A stretch of DNA of 64,000 bases from Collinsella sp. TM10-22 (GTDB taxonomy: Bacteria; Actinomycetota; Coriobacteriia; Coriobacteriales; Coriobacteriaceae). The translations under genes were made by a program, and so were the position numbers. This document shows positions 16,325 through 24,390 of the stretch, in pieces; the stretch's first letter is position 1, and each line of letters begins with the position of its first letter. The DNA is taken from assembly GCF_003466125.1 (NCBI RefSeq), contig NZ_QSOC01000006.1:77720-141719 (forward strand), given 5' to 3'. A model generated the notes under the pieces. The model had not been told where the DNA came from. It saw nothing but the letters and a program-made list of their open reading frames with translations, and made no database searches.

Positions 16325-16448
16325 GGGAAAGCGAAATGCGCGCAGCCGCGATTGCGAGCGCTCGATCCTGCGCTATGACGCGGGGCTCGATGTTAACGGT
16401 CACAAGTCCGCAAGCTGCGACTGGAGCCTTGGATTCTTCGAGCTGTAA
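16325..16448 (+). pseudogene. Decayed 3' remnant of a metallophosphoesterase gene
   Basis: Codons ending at the TAA at 16446 read ERSILRYDAGLDVNGHKSAS..., closely matching the last ~30 codons of the intact metallophosphoesterase (ERPVLRYDVGLDANGYKPVS..., ending at 18467), and the DNA match continues into the following hairpin (CTGTAATTCTCGAACCACC in both). The 5' part of the gene is absent. Duplication of the phosphoesterase gene followed by decay is the simplest reading. Confidence 0.7.
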
Positions 16449-16453
16449 TTCTC

Positions 16454-16490
16454 GAACCACCACAAAGGTATCCACTTGTGGTGAGTTTTC
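16454..16490 (+). repeat. Degenerate CCACCACAAAGG hairpin
   Basis: ACCACCACAAAGG is followed by CCACTTGTGGTG and TTTT, a damaged copy of the first hairpin of the composite element found intact at 18474. It lies between the pseudogene and the deacetylase gene. Confidence 0.6.
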
Positions 16491-16510
16491 CATAGATTGG
16501 GGGAGTTGTT

Positions 16511-17275
16511 ATGAAACGGCTTTTAATCCGTGCCGATGACATTGGGTATTCGTATGCCGTTGACCTGGGAATCGCCCGCAGCGTCAACGAGGGTCTGGTG
16601 CGCTCGGTAGGCCTTATGCCCAATATGCCCGAGGCCGAACGTGGCTGGTCGCTCGTGGCAGACGCCGGTGTTGCAGTGGGCCAGCATACCAACGTGTGTC
16701 TGGGTAAGCCGTGTGCCGACCCGGCGCTCATTCCGAGCATGCTCAACGAGAACGGTGAATTCCATAGCAGCCGTACCTTCCGTGAGCATTTTAAGCGCGG
16801 TGAGGAGTTGATAGACTTCGACGAGGCCTGCATCGAGATCCGCGCGCAGCATGACCGCTTTGTCGAGATCGTGGGTCGCGAGCCCGATTACTTTGAGGCC
16901 CATGCCGTCATGAGCAAAAACCTTAACCGAGCTATCTCTGCGGTTGCCCAGGAACTGGGTCTTAAGGAGCAAAAGGCGAGCTTCGACCCTGTGGCAGTGG
17001 TGCATTGCGGAGATGCCGACCTGCGCATGGTGATGCGCTCGATGGAGCCGGGCTACGAACCCAAAGAGGCAATCATGCAGACGGTCCGCGAGATGGTAGA
17101 AGGTGAGACGGTGATCTTTGTCTGCCATCCGGGTTATCTCGACCGCTTTATCCTCGAGAACAGCTCGCTTACGACCGATCGCACCAAGGAAGTCGATGCT
17201 CTGATCGATCCCGGGCTTCGCGCTTGGCTTGAGTCTCAACCCGATCTTCGCCTGATCGACTACCGCGACCTGTAA
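16511..17275 (+). CDS. ChbG/HpnK (YdjC-like) carbohydrate deacetylase
   Basis: 254-residue cytoplasmic deacetylase-fold protein of the YdjC family, which removes acetyl groups from short N-acetylated sugars such as chitobiose derivatives. Metal-site motifs: RADDIGYS (Asp pair) at residues ~7-14, VGQHTNVCLG (His) near 57, YFEAHAVMS (His) near 135, and FVCHPGYLD near 208. GGGGGAG precedes the ATG by five bases. No sugar transporter is adjacent, so the natural substrate is uncertain. A strong terminator element follows. Confidence 0.88.
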   Translation: MKRLLIRADDIGYSYAVDLGIARSVNEGLVRSVGLMPNMPEAERGWSLVADAGVAVGQHTNVCLGKPCADPALIPSMLNENGEFHSSRTFREHFKRGEELIDFDEACIEIRAQHDRFVEIVGREPDYFEAHAVMSKNLNRAISAVAQELGLKEQKASFDPVAVVHCGDADLRMVMRSMEPGYEPKEAIMQTVREMVEGETVIFVCHPGYLDRFILENSSLTTDRTKEVDALIDPGLRAWLESQPDLRLIDYRDL

Positions 17276-17283
17276 GGACTCAA

Positions 17284-17376
17284 GCCGCCACAAAGGGGAC
17301 AGGCACCTTTGTGGCGGTTTTGGCGCCGTTGCCATTATGGCGGCGGCGCCTTTTTTTCCATGCGGCGCAATAGAGT
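17284..17376 (+). repeat. Composite double-hairpin terminator repeat, copy 1
   Basis: Two stems in tandem. GCCGCCACAAAGG / CCTTTGTGGCGG comes first, then GGCGCCG / CGGCGCC followed by seven Ts, a good intrinsic terminator after the deacetylase gene. Copy 2 is at 18474-18568; in copy 2 the first stem has paired substitutions (CCACC/GGTGG instead of CCGCC/GGCGG). The rest of the 400-base gap up to 17675 holds the GGCCGCC repeat and nothing else recognised. Confidence 0.85.
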
Positions 17377-17401
17377 CAGGGCAACGTGTCATGCGTGCCT
17401 T

Positions 17402-17477
17402 TTTGTGCATTAGAGTCGATGGCATAGGAATAAACAAAGTGGCCGCCCCGCGTAAGCGAAGACGGCCACTTCTCACG
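17402..17477 (+). repeat. GGCCGCC hairpin repeat, copy 2
   Basis: Same layout as 14831-14907: TTTGTGCATTAGAGTCGATGG, then AAGTGGCCGCC / GACGGCCACTT around CCGCGTAAGCGAA. Here it is not next to the end of a gene, so it is an inserted or duplicated element. Confidence 0.7.
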
Positions 17478-17675
17478 ATGAAAACGTGTATCGGAGTTGG
17501 CAAGACCCGCGGCAACGGGTGCCATCCGTGTTCCCATCTTATCTGCAAGCGCTCTGTCGCGCAAGCGTTGCGGCAAACGATTGAAGGATGCAGACAGGAT
17601 GAATTTGTGTCCGCACGGGCCCGTAGACTTCTCAACTATGTGGTGGACGCTCGCTAACCGGCAATGGAGGCGGTC

Positions 17676-17855
17676 ATGTTTGATGATGACGAACTGTTCG
17701 ATCTGACAGACGATCCGTTTGAGTGGGATCTGCTGCTCGATGATGACGAGCTGGGGCAGGACCGTAAAAAGCGGCAGGACAAGAAAGCCCAGGGCGACGC
17801 TTCGAAAAAGCAAGACAAACGTCGCCGGGGTCTGTTCGGCGGGCTCTTTGGGTAA
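17676..17855 (+). CDS. Small charge-segregated hypothetical protein
   Basis: 59 residues. The first half is strongly acidic (MFDDDELFDLTDDPFEWDLLLDD) and the second half strongly basic (RKKRQDKKAQGDASKKQDKRRR), ending in GLFGGLFG. The ATG at 17676 is chosen because GGAGG lies five bases upstream; an in-frame ATG at 17664 would swallow that site. No domain recognised. It precedes the metallophosphoesterase by 66 bases on the same strand, so co-transcription is possible. The glycine-phenylalanine end might be a docking or membrane-contact motif. Confidence 0.6.
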   Translation: MFDDDELFDLTDDPFEWDLLLDDDELGQDRKKRQDKKAQGDASKKQDKRRRGLFGGLFG

Positions 17856-17921
17856 CTGTCGCATCGCTGCGTCTGTATACTAAACAGGTCTTATAGGCAT
17901 TGCGAAATGAGGACGTAGACG

Positions 17922-18467
17922 ATGATGTGGTTTACCGCCGACCTGCACCTGGGTGATACGAATATCTTGCACGACATGGATCGACCGTTTGGTTCGATCG
18001 AGGAGATGAACCGCAAGGTCATCGATGCCATCAATGAGTGTGTTGCTGCGGATGACCGCCTCTATATTCTGGGTGACTTTACCTATCGTTTGCCCCTGGC
18101 GGAGGCGGTGCGCCTGCGCGAGCGTATCGAATGCAAGAACGTGGCGCTCATTCGTGGCAACCATGACGGCGATTGGGAAGATCCGGACGCGCCGCATATT
18201 TGGGATGAAGTGCGCGATTATCTGGAGGTCGCTCCCGGTTACGCCAAGGGCCATCGTCTGGTGATGAGCCACTACCCCATGCTCAGCTGGAATGGCAAGG
18301 CGCGCGGTGCCATCATGCTGCACGGGCACATTCACAGCAGGGGAGACCGTGCCAACGTCCGCAACCGCGATCGCGAGCGCCCGGTTCTGCGCTATGACGT
18401 GGGACTTGACGCTAATGGCTACAAGCCCGTAAGCCGCGACCAGATCCTAGACTTTTTTGGGCTGTAA
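17922..18467 (+). CDS. Calcineurin-like metallophosphoesterase
   Basis: 181-residue phosphoesterase of the small YfcE-like class. Metal-binding motifs occur in order: ADLHLGD (D-x-H), ILGDFTY (GD), RGNHDGDW (GNHD), VMSHYPM and LHGHIHSRG (GHxH). The physiological substrate cannot be told from sequence. ATG ATG at the start, with GAGGACG upstream. The 3' end has a decayed duplicate at 16325-16448. The composite terminator repeat follows immediately. Confidence 0.9.
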   Translation: MMWFTADLHLGDTNILHDMDRPFGSIEEMNRKVIDAINECVAADDRLYILGDFTYRLPLAEAVRLRERIECKNVALIRGNHDGDWEDPDAPHIWDEVRDYLEVAPGYAKGHRLVMSHYPMLSWNGKARGAIMLHGHIHSRGDRANVRNRDRERPVLRYDVGLDANGYKPVSRDQILDFFGL

Positions 18468-18473
18468 TTCTCG

Positions 18474-18568
18474 AACCACCACAAAGGGGACAGACACCTT
18501 TGTGGTGGTTTTGGCGCCGTTGCCATTATGGCGGCGGCGCCTTTTTTGTCCGTGCGGCGCGGTAGAGT
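18474..18568 (+). repeat. Composite double-hairpin terminator repeat, copy 2
   Basis: AACCACCACAAAGG / CCTTTGTGGTGGTT, then GGCGCCG / CGGCGCC and six Ts. It ends the phosphoesterase transcript and is nearly identical to 17284-17376, with compensatory changes in the first stem. Confidence 0.85.
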
Positions 18569-18605
18569 GTATGCGGTTGATATTTGCGTCCATCGAGGAG
18601 CTGCC

Positions 18606-20363
18606 ATGAACGAGATTAAGTGCCCGCATTGCGGCGAAGTTTTTAAGGTCGATGCGTCCGGCTATGCGGATATCGTCAAGCAGGTGCGCGATACCGAGTT
18701 CTCGCACGACCTGGATGAGCGTGTGAAGGCGGTCCAGCGCGAGGGCGAGCGGGCGCTGGAGCTTGAGCGCTCGCGTTCGGCGGCCGCTTTGCAAAAGGCG
18801 GAGTCCCAACGTAACGCCCAGCTTGTCGAGCAGAAGAATGCCGCAGCTCAACAGCTGGCGCAAGAGGTCGCCAAGCGCGATGCCGAACTTGCCGAGCTGC
18901 GCGCCAAGCTCGAGGGCGCTGCTGCAGAGCGCGAGAGCGCAAGCCAGCGCGCGGCGGTAGAGGCCCGCGCCGATGCTCAAAAGGAGAGCGCCGAGCTCCA
19001 GCGCGAAATCGACAGCTTGCGCGCACAGCTGGGACGTAAGGATGACGAAGCCAAGCTTGCCGAGTCGGCGGTGCGTAACGCTGTTCAAAGCGATCTGGCC
19101 GCACGCGATGCGCAGATTGCCGAGCTGCAGGCCAAGCTTGCCGCGGCGGACAAGGCCCAGGAGATGGCGCTTGCCGCGGCCGCGGCCGAGTCGCAGCGCG
19201 CGCTTGATGCTGCTCGCAGCGAGGCTGAACGCACATTTGCTGACTATCAGGCGAAGGTGCAGGAGAAGTTTTCCGCCGCAAAGGCTCAGTCTGAGCAGGA
19301 GGCTGAGGGCCTGCGCGCCCAGCTGCGCGAGCAGGAGCTGACAGCAAAAATGAACCTGTCGGAGGCGGTTGCCGCGGCGGAGCGAGAGCGCGACGAGGCG
19401 CGTGCCAAGCTGACGAGCGAGCTGGCGGTGCGCGATTCGCGCGAGGAGCAGGCCAAGGCGGCACACGAGCTCGAACTTGCGCAGACCAAGCGCGCGAACG
19501 AGGAACTGATTCGCTATAAGGATGAAGAGATTGAGCGCCTTAAGGACATGAAGGTCCGCCTGTCCACCAAGATGGTGGGCGAGTCGCTCGAGCAGCACTG
19601 CGAGACCGAGTTTAACCGCCTACGCATGACGGCGTTTCCCAACGCGTACTTCGAGAAAGACAACGATGCGTCCGAGGGCACCAAGGGCGACTTTATCTTC
19701 CGTGAGTGTGACGCGAGCGGCAACGAGATCATTTCGATTATGTTCGAGATGAAAAACGAGAACGACGAGACCGCGACCAAGCATAAGAACGAGGACTTCT
19801 TTAAGAAGCTCGACCACGATCGTCGCCAGAAAGGCTGTGAGTACGCGGTGCTCTGCACGTTGCTCGAGCCCGAGAGCGAGCTTTATAACGCAGGAATCGT
19901 GGACGTGAGCTATCGCTACGAGAAGATGTACGTGATTCGCCCACAGTTTTTCATTCCCATGATTACGCTGCTGCGCAACGCCGCTATGGGTTCGCTTCGC
20001 TATAAGCAGGAACTGGCGGAGTACAAACAGCAGAATATCGATGTCACGAACTTCGAAGCCAAGATGGAGAAGTTCAAGGATGGCTTCTCGCGCAACTACA
20101 ACCTGGCGAGCAAGCAATTCGAGTCGGCAATCAAGGAGATCGATGCCGCCATTAAGCAGCTCGAGAAGACCAAGGACGACTTGCGCCGCAGCACCGAGAA
20201 CCTACGCTTGGCCCACAACAAGGCCGATGAGCTTACCATTCGCAAGCTCACATGGGGCAACAAGACCATGAAGACAGCGTTTGACGAGGCGCGCGAGGCT
20301 GCGCCAGAGTCAAGCAATGAGCCGGCCGAGGCGGATTCGTATGAGGTTGAGGATGCCGAGTAG
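18606..20363 (+). CDS. DUF2130 coiled-coil protein with possible PD-(D/E)XK core
   Basis: 585 residues. A zinc-ribbon-like start IKCPHCGEVF is followed by a long coiled coil rich in Ala, Glu, Gln and Arg (residues ~40-310), then the DUF2130 domain (~330-500) and a second short coiled coil and acidic tail. Within DUF2130, Asp362 in KGDFIF and Glu381-x-Lys383 in FEMKNE are placed like a D...ExK nuclease core, recalling RmuC; nuclease activity is inference. The ATG at 18606 follows GAGGAGC; an open frame reaching 18528 runs back through the upstream terminator and is not used. Single gene. Confidence 0.85.
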   Translation: MNEIKCPHCGEVFKVDASGYADIVKQVRDTEFSHDLDERVKAVQREGERALELERSRSAAALQKAESQRNAQLVEQKNAAAQQLAQEVAKRDAELAELRAKLEGAAAERESASQRAAVEARADAQKESAELQREIDSLRAQLGRKDDEAKLAESAVRNAVQSDLAARDAQIAELQAKLAAADKAQEMALAAAAAESQRALDAARSEAERTFADYQAKVQEKFSAAKAQSEQEAEGLRAQLREQELTAKMNLSEAVAAAERERDEARAKLTSELAVRDSREEQAKAAHELELAQTKRANEELIRYKDEEIERLKDMKVRLSTKMVGESLEQHCETEFNRLRMTAFPNAYFEKDNDASEGTKGDFIFRECDASGNEIISIMFEMKNENDETATKHKNEDFFKKLDHDRRQKGCEYAVLCTLLEPESELYNAGIVDVSYRYEKMYVIRPQFFIPMITLLRNAAMGSLRYKQELAEYKQQNIDVTNFEAKMEKFKDGFSRNYNLASKQFESAIKEIDAAIKQLEKTKDDLRRSTENLRLAHNKADELTIRKLTWGNKTMKTAFDEAREAAPESSNEPAEADSYEVEDAE

Positions 20364-20383
20364 GGCATAGTCGATAGCGCAAA

Positions 20384-20420
20384 AGCGGGGCCGCTGGCGA
20401 TGTTGCCAGCGGCCCCGCTT
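20384..20420. terminator. Bidirectional terminator
   Basis: GCGGGGCCGCTGGC and GCCAGCGGCCCCGC form a 14-bp stem between the convergent DUF2130 and helicase genes, with TTCATTT on the plus side and TTTTGC on the minus side. Confidence 0.85.
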
Positions 20421-20442
20421 CATTTCGTTCCAGTATGTACGG

Positions 20443-23124
20443 CTACTCTTCGAGCAAGTCCTCGATAAAGCCGACGCGGTAGTTTTTGAAGATGACCTCG
20501 CCGCCGTCTTGCGTGGCATCCAGGTCGACATCGCCCATGATGCCAAAGTCGTGGTCGCCGTCCTCGTCGGCAAAGATCTGGTGCACGTGCCACACGTGCG
20601 CGGTCTTCTCGTCGGATTCATCGATGGAAAACATTGCGGCGCTGCGCGCGTCGCCGTTGGTGAGAATCTCCTCGTGCTGCTCATGGTAGGCATCGAGCGC
20701 TTTTTGCCAACGGATTTCGCTCATGCCCCAGTCGTCGTCGAGCTCACCCAGGTCGCGCACGTGCCCGCGGGCGGCAAGGGTCACGCGGCGGAAGAGGGCG
20801 TTGCGCACCAGTAGCGTGCAGCCGCGGCGGTCCGCCACGACCTCGTCGATGCCTTGCGGCGGCGCAGCGTCGAGTGCCGCCGGGTTGCCGGCGTTTTCCC
20901 ACTCGTCCACCAGGCTCGAGTCCACCGAGCGCACCACAAAGCCCAGCCACGAGATAATGTCGCGCAGGCGCTCGTCGCGCTTCTCGATGGGTACGGTGCG
21001 GTCGAGCGAGCGGTAGGCCTCTGCCAGGTAGCGCAGCAAAATGCCCTCGGAGCGGGCGATTCCGAGCTTTTGGATATAGCCCTTAAAGTCGCTCGCGCTC
21101 TCCAACATGTCGCGCAGGACGCTCTTGGGCGAGAGCTGGTAGTCGTTTGCCCAGGGCACTTCCTGGCAGTACTTGTCAAAGGCGGCATCGAGCAGCTCCT
21201 CGAGCGGCTTTTCGTACGTGACGTCCTGAATGCGCTCTAGGCGTTCCTCATATTCGACGCCGTCGGCCTTCATCTCGGCCATAGCGCGGTCGCGCGCGGC
21301 ACGCTCCTGGGCGCGGAGCACCTGCTTAGGGTCTTCGAGTGTGGCCTCGACCATGCTGATGAGATCCATGGTATAGGTCTCGCTCTCGGGGTCGAGCAGC
21401 TCCAGCGCGGCAAGCAAAAATGGCGAGAGCGGTTGATCGAGCGCGAAGTCCTCGGGCAGATCGACCGTCAGCGCATAGTCGATGTCTGGCGTGGCGTCGG
21501 CCGGGGCGTTGGGTGCGGGCGGCACCTCGGTACGCACGACGACGCCGGAATCGATGAGCGTGGCGAAGATTTCGTCGGCGCGAACCTCGAGCTTGGCCTT
21601 TTCCTCGGGGGTCTGCAAGCTTGTCTCGATAAGGTCGTGCACGCGGGCGCGGGCGTCGCCGTCCTGCTCGACTACGCTAATCACCATAGAGTGCGTGATG
21701 CGCAGGCGCGGCTTGAGTGTCTCGGGCTGCGTCTCGATCAGGCGCTCAAAGGTCTGCTTGTTCCAGGTGACAAAGCCCTCGGGCGCCTTCTTCTTTTTAA
21801 TCTTGCGAAGCTTCTTGGGATCGTCGCCCGCCTTTGCCATGAGCTTGGCGTTTTCAATCTCGTGCTCAGGTGCCTCGGCAATCACCATGCCCTCGGTATC
21901 GAAGCCCGAGCGGCCGGCGCGACCGGCAATCTGGTGGAACTCGCGGGCACGCAGGCGACGCATCTTGTAGCCATCGAACTTGGTGAGTGCGGTGAGCACC
22001 ACGGTGTGGATGGGTACGTTGATGCCGACGCCGAGCGTATCGGTACCGCAGATGACGGGCAGTAGGCCCTGCTGCGCCAAGCGCTCGACCAGCAGGCGAT
22101 AGCGCGGCAGCATGCCGGCATGGTGCACGCCGACGCCGCATCCGAGCAGGCGCTTGAGAATCTTGCCAAAGGCCGTGGAGAAGCTCGTGCCTTTGGCGGC
22201 TTCCTTAATAGCCTCGCGTTGCTCCTTGCTGGCGATGCCAAAATTGGCGAGTGACTGCGCCGTTGCAAGTGCGGCATCCTGGCTAAAGTGCACGATATAG
22301 AGTGGGGCTTCGCCACGGCGCATGGCGAGCTCGACCGTACCCTCGAGGGAGGTCGTCACATAGTCGTAGCTCAGCGGTACGGGGCGTGGGGCATCGACGA
22401 CCAAGTCACAGGCAGCGCCGGTGTGCTCCTCGAGTGAGGCGGCGATCGCGGTGACATCGCCGAGCGTGGCGCTCATGAGCATGAATTGTGTGTGAGGCAG
22501 GGTGAGCAGCGGTACCTGCCAGGCCCAACCGCGATCGGGGTCGGCAAAGTAGTGGAACTCGTCCATGGCGACGCAGCCCACGTCGGCATCTTCGCCCTCG
22601 CGCAGTGCGTCGTTAGCAAGGATCTCTGCCGTGCAGCAGATGACGGGCGCCTTGGTGTTGATGTGCGTGTCGCCGGTGATCATACCGACGTTATCGCGGC
22701 CGAGCACCTGTACCAGGTCGAAGAACTTTTCGCTGACCAAGGCCTTGATAGGGGCCGTGTAATAACAGCGTTTGCCCTGCGCCATGCCCATAAAAAGCAT
22801 GCCCAGCGCGACGAGCGATTTACCCGATCCGGTCGGCGTGCCTAAGATGACGTGATCGCCGGCGGCCAGGTCCATGAGGGCCTCTTCTTGGTGGTCCCAC
22901 AGCTCAATGCCGCGGTCGCTCGTCCATTCAAAGAAGCGCTCGAAGGCCTGATCGGGCGTGAGCCACGGTTCGGGCTCGCTGCCATCCTCGGGCTCCCACC
23001 AAGTGGGGGAGAGCGCGCCGAGCGAGCCGAACTCTGCCTCGGTTCCCGTGCCGCCCGAGAATGAGCTGGCGGCGCCGGCGCCGGAGACAGTGCTGGCGGC
23101 GGTATCTGTCGTGGTCTGTGCCAT
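20443..23124 (-). CDS. Ski2-like DExH helicase with DUF3516 C-terminus
   Basis: 893-residue superfamily 2 helicase. Walker A GTPTGSGKS at residues ~95-103, DEFH box, SATLGD motif III, HHAGMLPRYR motif IV region and QIAGRAGRSG motif VI are all present, the order typical of the Ski2/Mtr4/HelY group. The C-terminal ~400 residues match the DUF3516 region of actinobacterial helicases as recalled. It is thought to act on structured RNA or DNA; the substrate is unproven. The ATG begins a low-complexity Ser/Gly/Ala stretch of ~40 residues, so the true start could be slightly downstream. Monocistronic. Confidence 0.9.
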   Translation of the reverse strand: MAQTTTDTAASTVSGAGAASSFSGGTGTEAEFGSLGALSPTWWEPEDGSEPEPWLTPDQAFERFFEWTSDRGIELWDHQEEALMDLAAGDHVILGTPTGSGKSLVALGMLFMGMAQGKRCYYTAPIKALVSEKFFDLVQVLGRDNVGMITGDTHINTKAPVICCTAEILANDALREGEDADVGCVAMDEFHYFADPDRGWAWQVPLLTLPHTQFMLMSATLGDVTAIAASLEEHTGAACDLVVDAPRPVPLSYDYVTTSLEGTVELAMRRGEAPLYIVHFSQDAALATAQSLANFGIASKEQREAIKEAAKGTSFSTAFGKILKRLLGCGVGVHHAGMLPRYRLLVERLAQQGLLPVICGTDTLGVGINVPIHTVVLTALTKFDGYKMRRLRAREFHQIAGRAGRSGFDTEGMVIAEAPEHEIENAKLMAKAGDDPKKLRKIKKKKAPEGFVTWNKQTFERLIETQPETLKPRLRITHSMVISVVEQDGDARARVHDLIETSLQTPEEKAKLEVRADEIFATLIDSGVVVRTEVPPAPNAPADATPDIDYALTVDLPEDFALDQPLSPFLLAALELLDPESETYTMDLISMVEATLEDPKQVLRAQERAARDRAMAEMKADGVEYEERLERIQDVTYEKPLEELLDAAFDKYCQEVPWANDYQLSPKSVLRDMLESASDFKGYIQKLGIARSEGILLRYLAEAYRSLDRTVPIEKRDERLRDIISWLGFVVRSVDSSLVDEWENAGNPAALDAAPPQGIDEVVADRRGCTLLVRNALFRRVTLAARGHVRDLGELDDDWGMSEIRWQKALDAYHEQHEEILTNGDARSAAMFSIDESDEKTAHVWHVHQIFADEDGDHDFGIMGDVDLDATQDGGEVIFKNYRVGFIEDLLEE

Positions 23125-23245
23125 GTGGTTGCTTTCTCTCGCGTTTGTCCGCCAACTATTATGGCGTAGCGTCGCATCGATACGTTCGCAGGCAAGAAAA
23201 TGCAGGAAACGGGCGTTCTGCCCAGCTGTTTGGGGCGGCCGCTAA

Positions 23246-23368
23246 CTAAGTGAGTAGGCTTTTTGCGATATCGCGAGCACGCGAATTTTACGCAAGGGCT
23301 CTACCTGCGATTTTAGTTTTCGCCATACGGGTCGTGCTTGGCTATTGCCAAAAAGTCTACTCACTTAG
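23246..23368. repeat. 120-bp dispersed repeat with terminal inverted repeats, copy C
   Basis: Ends CTAAGTGAGTAG and CTACTCACTTAG, 123 bp overall, identical in length to copy B. The interior CTCTACCTGCGATTTT and ATACGGGTCGTG match the other copies in part. This copy is in the 309-base gap between the Ski2-like helicase and trmB and does not touch a gene end. Nothing else was recognised in that gap. Confidence 0.85.
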
Positions 23369-23433
23369 GTTTGAGGGTCGTTCGTCGGCGCCTATTTGCG
23401 TTTGGCTACCGGCGCCGCGACTGCCAAAAGCCC

Positions 23434-24273
23434 CTAGGACTCTTGCGGCAGGCGCTTCTTGCCCTTGCGGGCGCGGTTTTTAAAATTCTCGACGGCCTCT
23501 TCCATGCCCAGGGGCACGTACGTGAGCTCATTAAGGTCGTCGGGCAGGTAGCAGGCAAGACTTTGCTCCTGCATGCGCCCCGCCGTGAGCTCATCGTCAC
23601 CGGGCTGTGCGCCGGGTGTGGCGCAAATGCCGTAGACAACGGCACCCATCTCGCGCGTACGGCACTCATATTCGGTCTCGGGATACTCGGGATGGTCGCG
23701 GCGGACGTCGTCACTTATCCAACGCGTGTCGTAGCCTGCCGCGGCAAACTGCCCCAGGGCGTAGTCGCGCAATGGTTTACTGTCGGTGCGCAGCGTGACG
23801 GTGGCGCCGGCTGCAAGGAGCGGGCGGTAGAGCATCAGATGGTCAACATGCACGAGTCGTTTTTTGGCGTACTTGGCTTTGGGCTGCGGCGTGGGAAAGT
23901 TGATGGTGATGGCATCGAGCTCGCCTGCGGCAAACAGCGCGGGCAACGCTGCAGCGCCTCGGGGCAGGACGAGTGCATTGGACAGCTCCTGCTCGCAGAT
24001 TTTCTGTGCGGCATAGGCGATGCAGATGGGCTCCTGGTCCATACCGACAAAGAGCATGTCGGGTTCACGGCGAGCTCGCTCAACCAGATAGGTGCCTTTG
24101 CCGCAGCCTAGATCCAGATGAAGGCGGGTAAAGGACAGGCCGCCGGCTGGCGCGCAGGCTTCGCGCCAATTCCCGGCATAGGCCTCGGGGTTCGTCTCAA
24201 TCGCATCGGCGTAGCGCTCCAGGCGCTCTTCGAGCACAAAGTTCTTAGGCGTGCGAACGTGGACGGCTCCCAT
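23434..24273 (-). CDS. trmB: tRNA (guanine-N7)-methyltransferase-like protein
   Basis: 279 residues. SAM-binding motif I is LDLGCGKGTYLVERARREPDMLFVGMDQEP and the TrmB signature appears as INFPTPQPKAKYAKKRLVH (usual form NFPDPWPKKRHHKRR). The enzyme makes m7G46 in the variable loop of tRNA. The protein is longer than E. coli TrmB and ends in a basic tail (KNRARKGKKRLPQES). Upstream on the same strand is a Trm9-like methyltransferase, so this is the start of a tRNA-modification neighbourhood. The substituted signature leaves some doubt about the exact target. Confidence 0.85.
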   Translation of the reverse strand: MGAVHVRTPKNFVLEERLERYADAIETNPEAYAGNWREACAPAGGLSFTRLHLDLGCGKGTYLVERARREPDMLFVGMDQEPICIAYAAQKICEQELSNALVLPRGAAALPALFAAGELDAITINFPTPQPKAKYAKKRLVHVDHLMLYRPLLAAGATVTLRTDSKPLRDYALGQFAAAGYDTRWISDDVRRDHPEYPETEYECRTREMGAVVYGICATPGAQPGDDELTAGRMQEQSLACYLPDDLNELTYVPLGMEEAVENFKNRARKGKKRLPQES

Positions 24274-24390
24274 GAGGCTCCTTGGTTATACGCATGGAAC
24301 GCATGACTGCGCGTTCGGTCAACGGGCTGGAAAAGGTGGGCATGGTTTGCCCGGAAGTTGCGGCGCGACTCGGCGGCGGGTCGCCGATGC

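Noticed and set aside
17478..17657. Small Cys/Arg-containing frame (starting MKTCIGVGKTRGNG) before the 59-residue protein
   Set aside because: No ribosome site, starts at the edge of a repeat element, no recognised similarity.
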